This document shows positions 25,009 through 33,560 of a stretch of DNA of 64,000 bases, piece after piece. The stretch is taken from positions 1-64,000 of the forward strand of contig JAWOAU010000074.1 in assembly GCA_046498385.1 (NCBI GenBank), given 5' to 3'. Made by a program: the position numbers and the translations under genes. Below the pieces are notes generated by a model. That model did no database searches. It was not told the origin of the DNA and saw nothing but the letters and a program-made list of their open reading frames with translations. Origin of the DNA: Halarchaeoplasma sp046498385. GTDB lineage: Archaea > Thermoplasmatota > Thermoplasmata > Halarchaeoplasmatales > Halarchaeoplasmataceae. Numbering within the stretch: position 1 is the first letter of the stretch; the number at the start of each line of letters is the position of its first letter.

Positions 25009-27465
25009 CTATAGATCCACCTTTTTCAGCCGGTTGGAGTTCGTCACCACATTGATACTCGAAAACGACATGGCGGCCATGCCGATTAGCGGGTGCAGCA
25101 GTCCAACGAAGGCCACCGGGATAGCGACCACGTTGTAGAAGAAGGCCCACACCAGATTTTGCTGTATCTTTTTGAAGGTTGCATGGGATAGCCTGACAGC
25201 TTTCACCACCGCTGAGAGGTCACCTTTGACCAGTACAATATCCCCGCTCTCTATGGCGATGTCCGTACCGGTACCGATGGCTATGCCAACGTCAGCCTGT
25301 TCCAATGCCGGGGCATCGTTGATCCCGTCTCCTACCATGGCCACAAGGTCGCCCTTTTTTTGCAGTTTTTTTATTTCCTTGACCTTCTCATCGGGCATCA
25401 CTTCCGCTAATACCCTGGTGATCCCCACCTGTTCAGCGATGGCCTTGGCGGTTTCTTTATTATCTCCCGTTAGCATGACCGGAGTAAGCCCTTCCTTTTT
25501 AAGGGCAGCGATGGCTCTTTTCGAGTCGCTCTTCAGCTGATCAGCGATGGCGACCATACCTGCGATCTCACCGTCGACGGCTACGAAGACCACGGTCTTA
25601 GCTTCTTTTTGCAATTTTCTGAAGTGTTTCATCTTACTCAATTCGATCCCGTATTGTTCCATGAGCTCCGGCGTACCCACGAACACCTGGGAACCGTCTA
25701 TCTTTGCCTTCACCCCCCGGCCGGTAACCGATTCGAAATCGTCGGGTTCCTTTAGTTCCAACCCCTCCTCCTTTGCTTTCTTCACGATGGCTTCACCCAG
25801 CGGATGTTCGGAATTCATCTCGGCGGATGCTGTATACATCAGTATCTTTTCTCCTCCAGGCACATCGGTCACACCGGGCTCACCTTTTGTTATAGTTCCA
25901 GTTTTATCCAGTACGATGATTTTCACATCTTTCATGAGCTGGATGGCTTCTCCTCTACGTATGAGCACTCCGTTCTCCGCACCCTTACCGCTTCCAACCA
26001 TGAGTGCCGTTGGTGTCGCCAGTCCCAGAGCGCAGGGACATGCGATGACCAAGGTAGCCACCGCCGCATACACGGCCAAAGAGATCACTCCCAACTCCGG
26101 ATTCACCCACGGTAAGACAGGTTCCGCCCATACCACGATGGAATGGAAGGTGCTGGGAAACACCATCCACAGTACGAATGCACTGAGTGCGATGGCGATC
26201 ATCGCAGGGACGAAGTAGGAAGTCACCTTATCGGCGTATGCCTGTATGGGCACCCTGGAACCTTGAGCTTCCTCGACCATCTTGATCACCTGGGATAAGA
26301 AGGTATCCTTACCTACCTTAGTGGCTTCTACCTTAAGCGCTCCCTCTTTGTTTATGGTGGCTCCGATCACTTCATCACCCTCTCCTTTATTCACCGGCAT
26401 GGACTCCCCGGTGGCTATGGATTCGTCCACCGAACTTTTGCCGGATACGACAACTCCGTCGGTGGGGATCTTATCTCCCGGCCTGACCACCATCACATCT
26501 CCGATCTCGACCTCCTCTACCGATATCTCTTGCTCCTCTCCGTTTCTGATGACTCTAGCGGTTTTTGCCTCCAGTGTCATAAGTTTCTTGATAGCTTGAG
26601 ATGCCTTTCCGGTGGCTTTATCCTCTATGTACCTACCGATCAGATGGAAGGCCATTATCATACCGGCCACGCCGCCGTAGTTCAGTATATTCGGGCCGTA
26701 GCCGAACCGATGCGATACTGCTATGAACCCCGTGGAGAAGGCGGCTAAAGTACCCAGCATGATGAGAGCGTCCATGTTTGGAGTCAGGTTGATGAACGAT
26801 TTGATCGCCGAAACATAGGTTTCTTTACCGGTGTAAAATAAGATGGGTGTTGCAAGTCCCACCATGGCTATGTTGTAGAATCTCATCCCACCAACAGTTA
26901 TACCAAAGAACATATGGGGGATCATCAGTACGAGCATGGGTATGATGAACCCCCACGCCACCATTGCACGATGTTTTGAAGATTCTATCTTCTCAACATC
27001 CCTTTCCACCTTATCCTTCTCCTCCCTTTCTCCCTTCAACCACGAATCGGGAACATCGTACCCGGTTTTCTTCACGGTCCTCACGAAATCGCTTTTATGT
27101 ACCTTACTTGGAATGTAATCGATGGTGGCCTTCTCGGTGGTCAGATTGACGTTAGCCGAGATCACTCCGTCCAGACGCTCCAAGCTTTTTTTTACCGCCT
27201 GTGAGCAAGATGCGCAGGTCATACCCCGGATAGGCATATCGATCTTGCTTCCTTCTGCCACCTTATAGCCAGCTGATTCTACAGCTTTTGATATGTCATC
27301 CATGCTCAATTTCGATTCGTCGAAATCCACCAATGCCTCTTTGGTAGCATAGCTGACGTTAGACTCTTTGATACCTTCGAGTTTTTTCAATGATTTATCT
27401 ATGGCCTGAGCGCAGCTGGCACAGTGCATTCCTTCGATGGGTACGCTTTTTTTATTCTTCGCCAT
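25009..27465 (-). CDS. copA: Copper-exporting P1B-type ATPase
   Basis: The product (about 818 residues) pumps Cu(I) out across the cytoplasmic membrane. Two N-terminal metal-binding domains carry GMHCASC and GMTCASC. Eight membrane helices, ATGESMP (actuator), VIACPCALGLATPTA (ion-binding CPC), LDKTGTITKGEP (phosphorylated Asp), TGDNKETAKAI and VGDGINDAPAL follow. I start it at ATG 27465 behind a GGTGATC site; the ATG at 27477 overlaps the end of the upstream 47-codon ORF. The divergent Lrp-TRASH gene is its likely regulator. Confidence 0.93.
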   Translation of the reverse strand: MAKNKKSVPIEGMHCASCAQAIDKSLKKLEGIKESNVSYATKEALVDFDESKLSMDDISKAVESAGYKVAEGSKIDMPIRGMTCASCSQAVKKSLERLDGVISANVNLTTEKATIDYIPSKVHKSDFVRTVKKTGYDVPDSWLKGEREEKDKVERDVEKIESSKHRAMVAWGFIIPMLVLMIPHMFFGITVGGMRFYNIAMVGLATPILFYTGKETYVSAIKSFINLTPNMDALIMLGTLAAFSTGFIAVSHRFGYGPNILNYGGVAGMIMAFHLIGRYIEDKATGKASQAIKKLMTLEAKTARVIRNGEEQEISVEEVEIGDVMVVRPGDKIPTDGVVVSGKSSVDESIATGESMPVNKGEGDEVIGATINKEGALKVEATKVGKDTFLSQVIKMVEEAQGSRVPIQAYADKVTSYFVPAMIAIALSAFVLWMVFPSTFHSIVVWAEPVLPWVNPELGVISLAVYAAVATLVIACPCALGLATPTALMVGSGKGAENGVLIRRGEAIQLMKDVKIIVLDKTGTITKGEPGVTDVPGGEKILMYTASAEMNSEHPLGEAIVKKAKEEGLELKEPDDFESVTGRGVKAKIDGSQVFVGTPELMEQYGIELSKMKHFRKLQKEAKTVVFVAVDGEIAGMVAIADQLKSDSKRAIAALKKEGLTPVMLTGDNKETAKAIAEQVGITRVLAEVMPDEKVKEIKKLQKKGDLVAMVGDGINDAPALEQADVGIAIGTGTDIAIESGDIVLVKGDLSAVVKAVRLSHATFKKIQQNLVWAFFYNVVAIPVAFVGLLHPLIGMAAMSFSSINVVTNSNRLKKVDL

Positions 27466-27476
27466 GGAGATCACCA

Positions 27477-27620
27477 TCAGATGTATATCTCAGGTTTCTC
27501 GTCGACCTGAGCGTGGCAGTTTTTTCGTTCACTCCCATACTGAGAGCAAAGACGGGTGAATTGAATCTTTGCGACCTTTTGGGAATTAGATTCACCTTGG
27601 TATGTGGGGTCCTTTGCCAT
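27477..27620 (-). CDS. Small Cys/His-containing ORF upstream of copA (47 aa)
   Basis: This frame runs from ATG 27620 to a TGA at 27479-27477, twelve bases from the copA start. A GAGGTG ribosome site (27633-27628) lies seven bases before the ATG, and a TATA-like acatatac is at about 27641-27648. The product is hydrophilic, with LCSQYGSERKNCHAQ in its middle: two Cys and one His that could hold a metal ion. It is neither an HMA nor a TRASH domain, and I do not recognise it. Its position between the copper regulator and CopA suggests a copper-binding peptide or a leader that tunes copA translation. Confidence 0.45.
   Translation of the reverse strand: MAKDPTYQGESNSQKVAKIQFTRLCSQYGSERKNCHAQVDEKPEIYI
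27489..27511. promoter_or_regulatory. Inverted repeat upstream of copA
   Basis: CTCAGGT (27489-27495) and ACCTGAG (27505-27511) are perfect 7-base arms around a 9-base spacer. On the plus strand a run of six Ts follows at about 27519-27525. It could be an operator, an RNA hairpin in the copA leader, or chance; it also lies inside the 47-codon ORF. Confidence 0.3.
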
Positions 27621-27749
27621 TTTTAAACACCTCTACGTGTGTATATGTACCTTATTATTCATTGCATTTTCGGTTTACAATTGTTAAATTTTACCACCTT
27701 ATATTTTACGATCGCAAGATTTATCACGGTGCCATTGTATTTACGTATC

Positions 27750-28361
27750 ATGGATTTGGACAGGACAGAGATGGGGATACTCAAGGCCCTGCAAAAGGAT
27801 TCACGCAGGTCTATGCGATCTCTGGCAGATGAGTTAGATGTGAGCGTCCCCACCATCAGTACCAAGATCAAGGAGCTGGAGGATATGGGTTTGATACAGG
27901 GATACGGCGCTCAGATCGATGTGAACATGCTGGGGTTGCACACCTTCGTACTGAATATAGACACCAGGCCCAACAGTTTGGAGTCGGTATCCCAAGAAAT
28001 CCTGAACACACCTCAGGTTCGCAGTCTTTACGAACTGGACGGCGGCAGTTTGATGACTATATTATCTGTAGATGAGATGAGAGAATTGGATAACATACTT
28101 CGGGAGCTCAAATCTATGGAAAGCATACTTGGATTCACCAGTTCCAGGGTAACCGGTACCTTTAGAGATCACGGCCCTGTTCTGGTTGAAGACCAAGCTT
28201 CTCTTGATTTGGACTGCTACTACTGCAAGGCCCATATTGAGGGCAAGCCGGTGAAACTGGAGATGGATGGAAAAAAGCATTACCTGTGCTGTGAGGTATG
28301 TGCAAGGGAGTATCGGAAAAAGTACGAGGCACTGAAGAAGAAATCTGAAAAACACCGGTAG
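27750..28361 (+). CDS. Lrp-type HTH regulator with TRASH metal-sensing domain
   Basis: The product (about 203 residues) has an AsnC/Lrp winged helix (DRTEMGILKALQKDSRRSMR, then SVPTISTKIKELEDMGLI), a middle ligand-like domain, and a C-terminal TRASH domain with CYYCKAHI followed by YLCCEVCAREY. TRASH domains bind copper and occur in archaeal CopR/CopT-type regulators of copper export. I choose ATG 27750; upstream in-frame codons encode a hydrophobic stretch with no homology and overlap the promoter. It is divergent from copA and its small upstream ORF. Confidence 0.88.
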   Translation: MDLDRTEMGILKALQKDSRRSMRSLADELDVSVPTISTKIKELEDMGLIQGYGAQIDVNMLGLHTFVLNIDTRPNSLESVSQEILNTPQVRSLYELDGGSLMTILSVDEMRELDNILRELKSMESILGFTSSRVTGTFRDHGPVLVEDQASLDLDCYYCKAHIEGKPVKLEMDGKKHYLCCEVCAREYRKKYEALKKKSEKHR

Positions 28362-28565
28362 CTTTGAGGTTTTATATCTTCCAGAATGGGAGTCCGCAGA
28401 TTTGACTTGGTTCCACCGGCCAAAAATCAAATATTCAGGCTGATTTCAACTCACAAAAAGGCTACATATTATGATGAATTTCCAGATAATTAATATCCAC
28501 TGGACTCTAGCGAAAAAATATATATTATGTGTACATATTACCATTTTGAATACGGAGTTGAAAAC

Positions 28566-29054
28566 TTGCCTATAAAACACCAGAATAAAATATTGGCCGT
28601 TTGTACGGCTACGATGCTCGTATTAATCATGATATTCTGGTTTGCTTTTTTTGACCGTGATATTGATTCCAACGAAGAAACCATCGTTTTGATAAACTCA
28701 AATGACGAACGAATTGAAATGACGGTTCTAATAGCCGAGTCCGCTAGCCAGCAGAAATTGGGGTTGATGAACCATGAATCACTTTGTAAATATTGCGGCA
28801 TGTTATTTGTTTATGAAGAAGACGTGCACCATGGTTTTTGGATGAAAAATACGAAGATAGCGCTATCCATAGCCTTCATATCCAAAGACGGCATCATCAT
28901 GGAGGTCCAAAATATGGAACCAGAAACGACTAATACTCATAAACCTGAAGAGCCTTATAGATATGCATTGGAGGTCAACCAAGGTTTCTTTCAAGAAGAA
29001 AGCATAACACCGGGAGACCTAGTTTCGATTCCAGCTCGGCTTCGTTATAACTGA
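28566..29054 (+). CDS. DUF192 family protein, membrane-anchored
   Basis: The product (about 162 residues) has an N-terminal membrane helix (ILAVCTATMLVLIMIFWFAF) and a DUF192 domain: VLIAESASQQKLGLMNHESL, GMLFVYEEDVHHGFWMKNTK and MEVQNMEP. Family function is unknown; it is usually exported. The start is not the ATG at 28527, which overlaps a TATA box (about 28514-28526); a TTG at 28566, eight bases behind GGAG (28554-28557), fits better. Two Cys (CKYCGM) in the domain are unusual for the family. Confidence 0.78.
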   Translation: MPIKHQNKILAVCTATMLVLIMIFWFAFFDRDIDSNEETIVLINSNDERIEMTVLIAESASQQKLGLMNHESLCKYCGMLFVYEEDVHHGFWMKNTKIALSIAFISKDGIIMEVQNMEPETTNTHKPEEPYRYALEVNQGFFQEESITPGDLVSIPARLRYN

Positions 29055-29138
29055 TCATAGTGCAATGGATATCATTTTCGTCAAAGGATGTGTGTATTTG
29101 ATTAGAAATCTATAATTTAAATGCAACAACCAAAAAAT

Positions 29139-29190
29139 ACCTATATAGGAGATTGGTTTAGTGTTCTAATTGTCAAAGATTTAAAGGTGT
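29139..29190 (+). promoter_or_regulatory. Acetyl-CoA synthetase promoter and ribosome site
   Basis: The palindrome cctatatagg at 29139-29148 contains the TATA box and predicts a start near 29170. AAGGTG at about 29184-29189 precedes ATG 29198 by eight bases. Confidence 0.5.
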
Positions 29191-29197
29191 TGAAACA

Positions 29198-31150
29198 ATG
29201 GCAGAAAAAGAAACACATATCGAAGCAAGGATGGAAGATACAAATATATATCCGCCTCCGGAAGAATTCAAGAAGAACGCTAACATGAACGACCCAGGCA
29301 TATACAAATATGCTGAGGAGAACTATGAAAAGTTCTGGGCCGAACGTGCAGAGAAGCTGCATTGGTATAAAAAGTGGGATAAGGTACTAGAGTGGAATCC
29401 TCCATATGCCAAATGGTTCCTGAACGGCAAGATTAATGCATCTTACAACTGCGTGGACAGGCACATTGAGAACGGAAAGGGTGACAAGACCGCCATAATT
29501 TGGGAAGGCGAGCCAACCGACGAATCTAGCAAGTATACTTACGCCGAGCTCAAGGACGAGGTCTGTAAGTTCGCCAACGGACTCAAGGAACTAGGGGTCG
29601 GAAAGGGAGACATAGTTACTTTTTACCTTCCCATGGTCCCCGAACTTGCTATAGGCCTGCTAGCTTGTGCCCGTATCGGTGCACCTCACAGCGTCGTATT
29701 CGGAGGCTTCTCTCCTAAAGCACTTAGAGACAGACTTCAGGATTCCAAATCAAAAGTGCTGGTAACCGCCGACGGATACTACCGGAGAGGAAAAAAGTTG
29801 AATATGTGGGAGAATGCGGTGGAGTCTTTGGAAGGCGCGGACTCCGTGAAAAAGGTAGTCATAGTTGACCGGCTCGGAAGGGACGATATAACGATAGACG
29901 AAGGAAGGGATCATTACTATCACGAGCTCGTAGAGGATAAATCAACGGAATGCGAACCCGAGAAGATGGATTCTGAGGATATGTTGTTCCTCATGTATAC
30001 CAGCGGTACCACAGGTAAACCAAAGGGTGTAGTACATACGACCGGAGGATATCTAACCGGAACCTCGACAACCCATAAATGGGTATTCGATTTAAAGGAA
30101 GACGACATGTACTGGTGCACTGCTGATATCGGATGGATAACTGGTCACAGCTATATCGTATACGGTCCCCTAGCCAACGGTGCAACAACAATAATGTACG
30201 AAGGCTCTCCGGATTATCCGGATAAAGATAGGTTCTGGCAGATAGTTGAAAAGTATGGTGTTACCTTACTCTATACCGCCCCAACAGCAATAAGATTGTT
30301 CATGAAATGGGGTAAAGAGTATCCTGAAAGATGCGACCTTTCTACTCTCAGATTGTTGGGAAGTGTCGGTGAACCTATAAATCCGAAGGCATGGGAATGG
30401 TACCGAGATGTCATCGGCGGAGGTAAATGCCCCATAGTTGATACATGGTGGCAAACCGAAACCGGTATGATCCTGATAACTCCGCTCCCGGGTCTCACAG
30501 ATCTAAAACCCGGCAGTGCGACAAAGCCATTCCCCGGTCTCAAGGCAGATATATACGATGCCGGTGGCAACAGCTTACCCCCTAATCAGGGTGGATATCT
30601 GGTACTCAAACGACCTTGGCCTGCAATGCTGAGAACCCTGTACGAAGATCCTGAAAGATACGAGAAAACTTACTGGTCTGAGTATGGTTCCGATATTTAC
30701 TTTGCAGGTGACGGTGCTAGGGTGGACGAGGACGGTTACTTTTGGGTTGTCGGAAGGATAGACGACGTATTGAACGTTGCCGGACACAGACTCAGCACAA
30801 TGGAGATGGAAAGTGCATTGGTTGACCATCCCGCCGTTGCCGAAGCAGCAGTTGTCGGTCGTCCGGATGATCTGAAAGGACACGTGCCGATGGCTTATGT
30901 AATCCTTGAAGGAAATAGAGAAAGTTCTGAAGAACTTGCTCAGGAACTACGGGCCCATGTAGGTGAGATTATAGGTCCCATCGGTAAGCCGGCCGACGTA
31001 AGATTCACCGATGATCTACCAAAGACTCGTTCCGGTAAGATCATGAGACGTATCTTGAAAAAGCTGGAAGCCGGAGAGGATTACGGCGACACATCCACAC
31101 TCAGGAATCCTGAAATCGTGGAAGAGCTAAAGGCGCAGGTAGAACAGTAA
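29198..31150 (+). CDS. acs: Acetyl-CoA synthetase (AMP-forming)
   Basis: The 650-residue product makes acetyl-CoA from acetate, ATP and CoA. It has the N-terminal ACAS region (YKYAEENYEKFWAERAEKLHW, cited in parts: ENYEKFWAE), the P-loop-like YTSGTTGKPKGVVHT, WWQTETGM, and YFAGDGARVDEDGYFWVVGR followed by the acetylation-site motif TRSGKIMRRILKK. Length is normal for Acs. A strong promoter lies upstream and an oligo-T terminator follows inside the convergent methyltransferase gene. It could assimilate acetate or other short acids released by fermentation. Confidence 0.95.
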   Translation: MAEKETHIEARMEDTNIYPPPEEFKKNANMNDPGIYKYAEENYEKFWAERAEKLHWYKKWDKVLEWNPPYAKWFLNGKINASYNCVDRHIENGKGDKTAIIWEGEPTDESSKYTYAELKDEVCKFANGLKELGVGKGDIVTFYLPMVPELAIGLLACARIGAPHSVVFGGFSPKALRDRLQDSKSKVLVTADGYYRRGKKLNMWENAVESLEGADSVKKVVIVDRLGRDDITIDEGRDHYYHELVEDKSTECEPEKMDSEDMLFLMYTSGTTGKPKGVVHTTGGYLTGTSTTHKWVFDLKEDDMYWCTADIGWITGHSYIVYGPLANGATTIMYEGSPDYPDKDRFWQIVEKYGVTLLYTAPTAIRLFMKWGKEYPERCDLSTLRLLGSVGEPINPKAWEWYRDVIGGGKCPIVDTWWQTETGMILITPLPGLTDLKPGSATKPFPGLKADIYDAGGNSLPPNQGGYLVLKRPWPAMLRTLYEDPERYEKTYWSEYGSDIYFAGDGARVDEDGYFWVVGRIDDVLNVAGHRLSTMEMESALVDHPAVAEAAVVGRPDDLKGHVPMAYVILEGNRESSEELAQELRAHVGEIIGPIGKPADVRFTDDLPKTRSGKIMRRILKKLEAGEDYGDTSTLRNPEIVEELKAQVEQ

Positions 31151-31167
31151 AACCCCCTTCCCTCCCC

Positions 31168-31186
31168 TTTTTTTCTTATTTTTTTT
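31168..31186 (+). terminator. T-rich terminator of acs
   Basis: Two long T runs (ttttttt-c-tta-tttttttt) begin 18 bases after the acs stop. They overlap the end of the convergent methyltransferase gene, where the complement encodes its Lys-rich tail. Confidence 0.5.
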
Positions 31187-31817
31187 CACAACCGTAGAGA
31201 TATACCATGCCGTACATGTAGTATTCTTTACGCATCACTTGGAAGTGATCCTGGATCCTTCGGTATATATCCCTATCCATATGTGTTCTGCCGAATATCT
31301 TGGCCGACAGCATCATGGGGTAGAAAAAGTATCTGGAAAAATTCCCCTTTGGTCGTCCAGTATCCAATATCACCATGTACCCGTCTTCTTTAAGTATGCG
31401 TTTGCATTCTTTGATAGCTTTTGTGGGGTCAGGCACGGTTGTAAACGTAAAGGTGGTTATTATCCTGTCAAAATGGTCTGCGGGGAATTTGGAATCCTCA
31501 ATATCGTCTTTAACAATGGATACCTTATGGTCCACATTTTCCCTAACAGCGCGTTTTTTGGCTCTTCTGAGCATCCCCTTGCTGATGTCGGTCCCTACCA
31601 CGTGTCCATCTTCCAATCGATCTACAATCTCCGGAAGTATATAACCGCTTCCGGTGCCCACGTCGAGCACCAACTCACCTCCCTGTAGATTTAACATATC
31701 TATGGAGCGGCTTCTCCAACATTTCTGTGGTCGGGAGATCAAAGGAAAATTGTCCACAGCATCGTAAAAGGGGCTCCAAACGTCATATCTGGAAGCGACC
31801 TTTTCCTTGGAAGACAT
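31176..31817 (-). CDS. Class I SAM-dependent methyltransferase
   Basis: The 213-residue product resembles UbiE/MenG-like methyltransferases: YDVWSPFYDAVDNFPLISRP at the start, SAM motif LVLDVGTGSGYILPEI, the acidic motif VVGTDISKGMLRRA, and FDRIITTFTFTTVPDPTKAI. The quinone substrate of bacterial UbiE is uncertain here; lipid or small-molecule substrates are equally possible. It converges with acs and shares no operon with the protease upstream. Confidence 0.82.
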   Translation of the reverse strand: MSSKEKVASRYDVWSPFYDAVDNFPLISRPQKCWRSRSIDMLNLQGGELVLDVGTGSGYILPEIVDRLEDGHVVGTDISKGMLRRAKKRAVRENVDHKVSIVKDDIEDSKFPADHFDRIITTFTFTTVPDPTKAIKECKRILKEDGYMVILDTGRPKGNFSRYFFYPMMLSAKIFGRTHMDRDIYRRIQDHFQVMRKEYYMYGMVYLYGCEKK

Positions 31818-31872
31818 CTACTTACTATTGGATTTAACATATTTCAAACCTTCGGAGGTATCTGAACACTCA

Positions 31873-32835
31873 TCACACTACAGTCATCAGTCCGAAGGTG
31901 AAATCTCCGTAAACCACCACATAACTGAATATATAACCCAGGATAACTCCTGAATTGAGGAGGGGGAGTCCGGCTTGAGGATTTCCTTTCAGTACGTACC
32001 CCATGAGTACCGTCAGCCCTATGACTGCGCCACAGATGGAGCCAAATGCTACCAGAAGTGGGCCGTAGAGCCCTCCGAAGGTGATCGGTTCCAAGTACAT
32101 GAAAGCGGAAACCGGCAGTATTCCCGGGATTATCATGTCTCCCAGGCCGATGAAGGTGGCATCCAATCCCTTTGACTTCTTTCCTTTTTTGGATACCAGT
32201 TTCTTTTTTTCCTCGTTTTTAAAAGAATATTTCATATCCGTAGGAAATACCAGCAGCACCGGCGTTTTCATCTTCATGACGCCGTCGGCCAATGTAAGCA
32301 TGTGTTTGGTTTTGTATACTGAGATGGCGTCGTAGGCTGCCAGTGCGATCAGCAGTACGAATACTGGCAGAATACCGAGGCTGAAGCCGAAGATCGCTGC
32401 GATCCCGGCACCCATGATTAGCCCCAAACCGTTTATAACGTACCATTCAGGGTGAAGGTAAAGCAGGGCCGTGAGCAGGGCGGTGGTAACTATGGCAAAG
32501 GTCGACGGTAGATCGATCCAGACATTGGATACCAGTACCCTGTAGGGTATGAAGGTTAAATATATTGGGTAGAATACATAGAACATTGTCAAGGCTACAA
32601 CGGCTAGTATCATGTATTGAAGAAAATTACCTTTGGTATACTTCATCACCAGCAGGAGTGCGCCGGTAAATACTATCAAAAATCCGACGTATATCAGTGG
32701 GTTAACCGGGTCGTCAACATCTTCTCCAAAGGCTTTGTACTCCTCGGGATAGAGATTAACAACAGTCAATGCCAGCATATGGGTTAAAACCATCATGCAG
32801 GCGATTGCTACCACGGACAGATGCTCTTTTTTCAA
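31873..32835 (-). CDS. Presenilin/signal-peptide-peptidase-like aspartyl protease
   Basis: The 320-residue membrane protein has about nine helices. The two catalytic motifs of the family are seen as AAYDAISVYKTKHM (the YD motif) and FIGLGDMIIPG (the GLGD motif), with a PAL-like AGLPLLN near the C-terminus. It should cut substrates inside the membrane. The loop between helices is Lys-rich (EEKKKLVSKKGKKSKG). ATG 32835 overlaps the stop of the aIF2-beta gene by four bases, so translation may be coupled. The substrates are unknown. Confidence 0.9.
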   Translation of the reverse strand: MKKEHLSVVAIACMMVLTHMLALTVVNLYPEEYKAFGEDVDDPVNPLIYVGFLIVFTGALLLVMKYTKGNFLQYMILAVVALTMFYVFYPIYLTFIPYRVLVSNVWIDLPSTFAIVTTALLTALLYLHPEWYVINGLGLIMGAGIAAIFGFSLGILPVFVLLIALAAYDAISVYKTKHMLTLADGVMKMKTPVLLVFPTDMKYSFKNEEKKKLVSKKGKKSKGLDATFIGLGDMIIPGILPVSAFMYLEPITFGGLYGPLLVAFGSICGAVIGLTVLMGYVLKGNPQAGLPLLNSGVILGYIFSYVVVYGDFTFGLMTVV

Positions 32836-33476
32836 TCAGACCCCTCGCTCATGAGGGTACCGAAGGCCAGTGTACCTGTAACGTTGTTGATCCTGACCTT
32901 AACCATTTCGCCTTTAGTGGTACCGGGAACGTATATTACATATTTTCCCTTTCTTGCCATACCGTCACCTTCCCTTCCGATATCCTGTATAAGTACCTGG
33001 TAGACCTCGCCCTGCTTCAGTTCCTTGTCCTCTATGGCCTGTACCTTTTTCTTCTTTCCCCTGATCGGTCGATGTGCTCCGCAGGCGTCGCACTGAAGTA
33101 TTGTTATCCGGTCCTCCTTGACCAGCCTCGTATCCGGTTTTCCACACTCGGAACACAGAACGTATCGATCTATGAAATTTTCAATCTTTTCTTCTATCTT
33201 CTTTGAACCTAGTTTGCCTTTGAATGTAGCCCTACCGCTTTCTTCTATCTCTCCTGCGGTTCCCAATTCCCTGAGCAGGTATTTGAGTACTCTATCGCTG
33301 TTTCTATTTATAGTATCTATTATCTCTGAGAAATTTCGGAATATGGTGGTGTTCCCTTCTACAAACGAGTCTACCGGCGGTACCTGGAATCGTTCGTGAT
33401 GAGAGATATCCTCCGGTAATTTTTTTCTTGCCCGTTTCAGCAGTTCATCGTAATCCTCAGACGGTTCTTCACACAT
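32832..33476 (-). CDS. Translation initiation factor aIF2 subunit beta with C-terminal TRAM domain
   Basis: The 214-residue product combines aIF2-beta with a TRAM domain. Residues about 1-145 carry the aIF2-beta core (NTTIFRNFSEIIDTINRNSD, RATFKGKLGSKKIEEKIENF) and a zinc ribbon (CSECGKPDTRL with CDACGAHR). Residues about 155-210 are TRAM, an RNA-binding beta barrel (IQDIGREGDGMARKGKYVIYV and MVKVRINNV). aIF2 delivers initiator tRNA to the small subunit. The TRAM extension is known from some euryarchaea. The gene overlaps the presenilin-like protease gene by four bases. Confidence 0.93.
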   Translation of the reverse strand: MCEEPSEDYDELLKRARKKLPEDISHHERFQVPPVDSFVEGNTTIFRNFSEIIDTINRNSDRVLKYLLRELGTAGEIEESGRATFKGKLGSKKIEEKIENFIDRYVLCSECGKPDTRLVKEDRITILQCDACGAHRPIRGKKKKVQAIEDKELKQGEVYQVLIQDIGREGDGMARKGKYVIYVPGTTKGEMVKVRINNVTGTLAFGTLMSEGSD

Positions 33477-33560
33477 ACTCCGATGTAAGATACTGATGTT
33501 TAAATATGTGTCGGTTTTCGAGCGGGAAATCTTAATAATAGAAAAGGAAATAGTCTCCTC

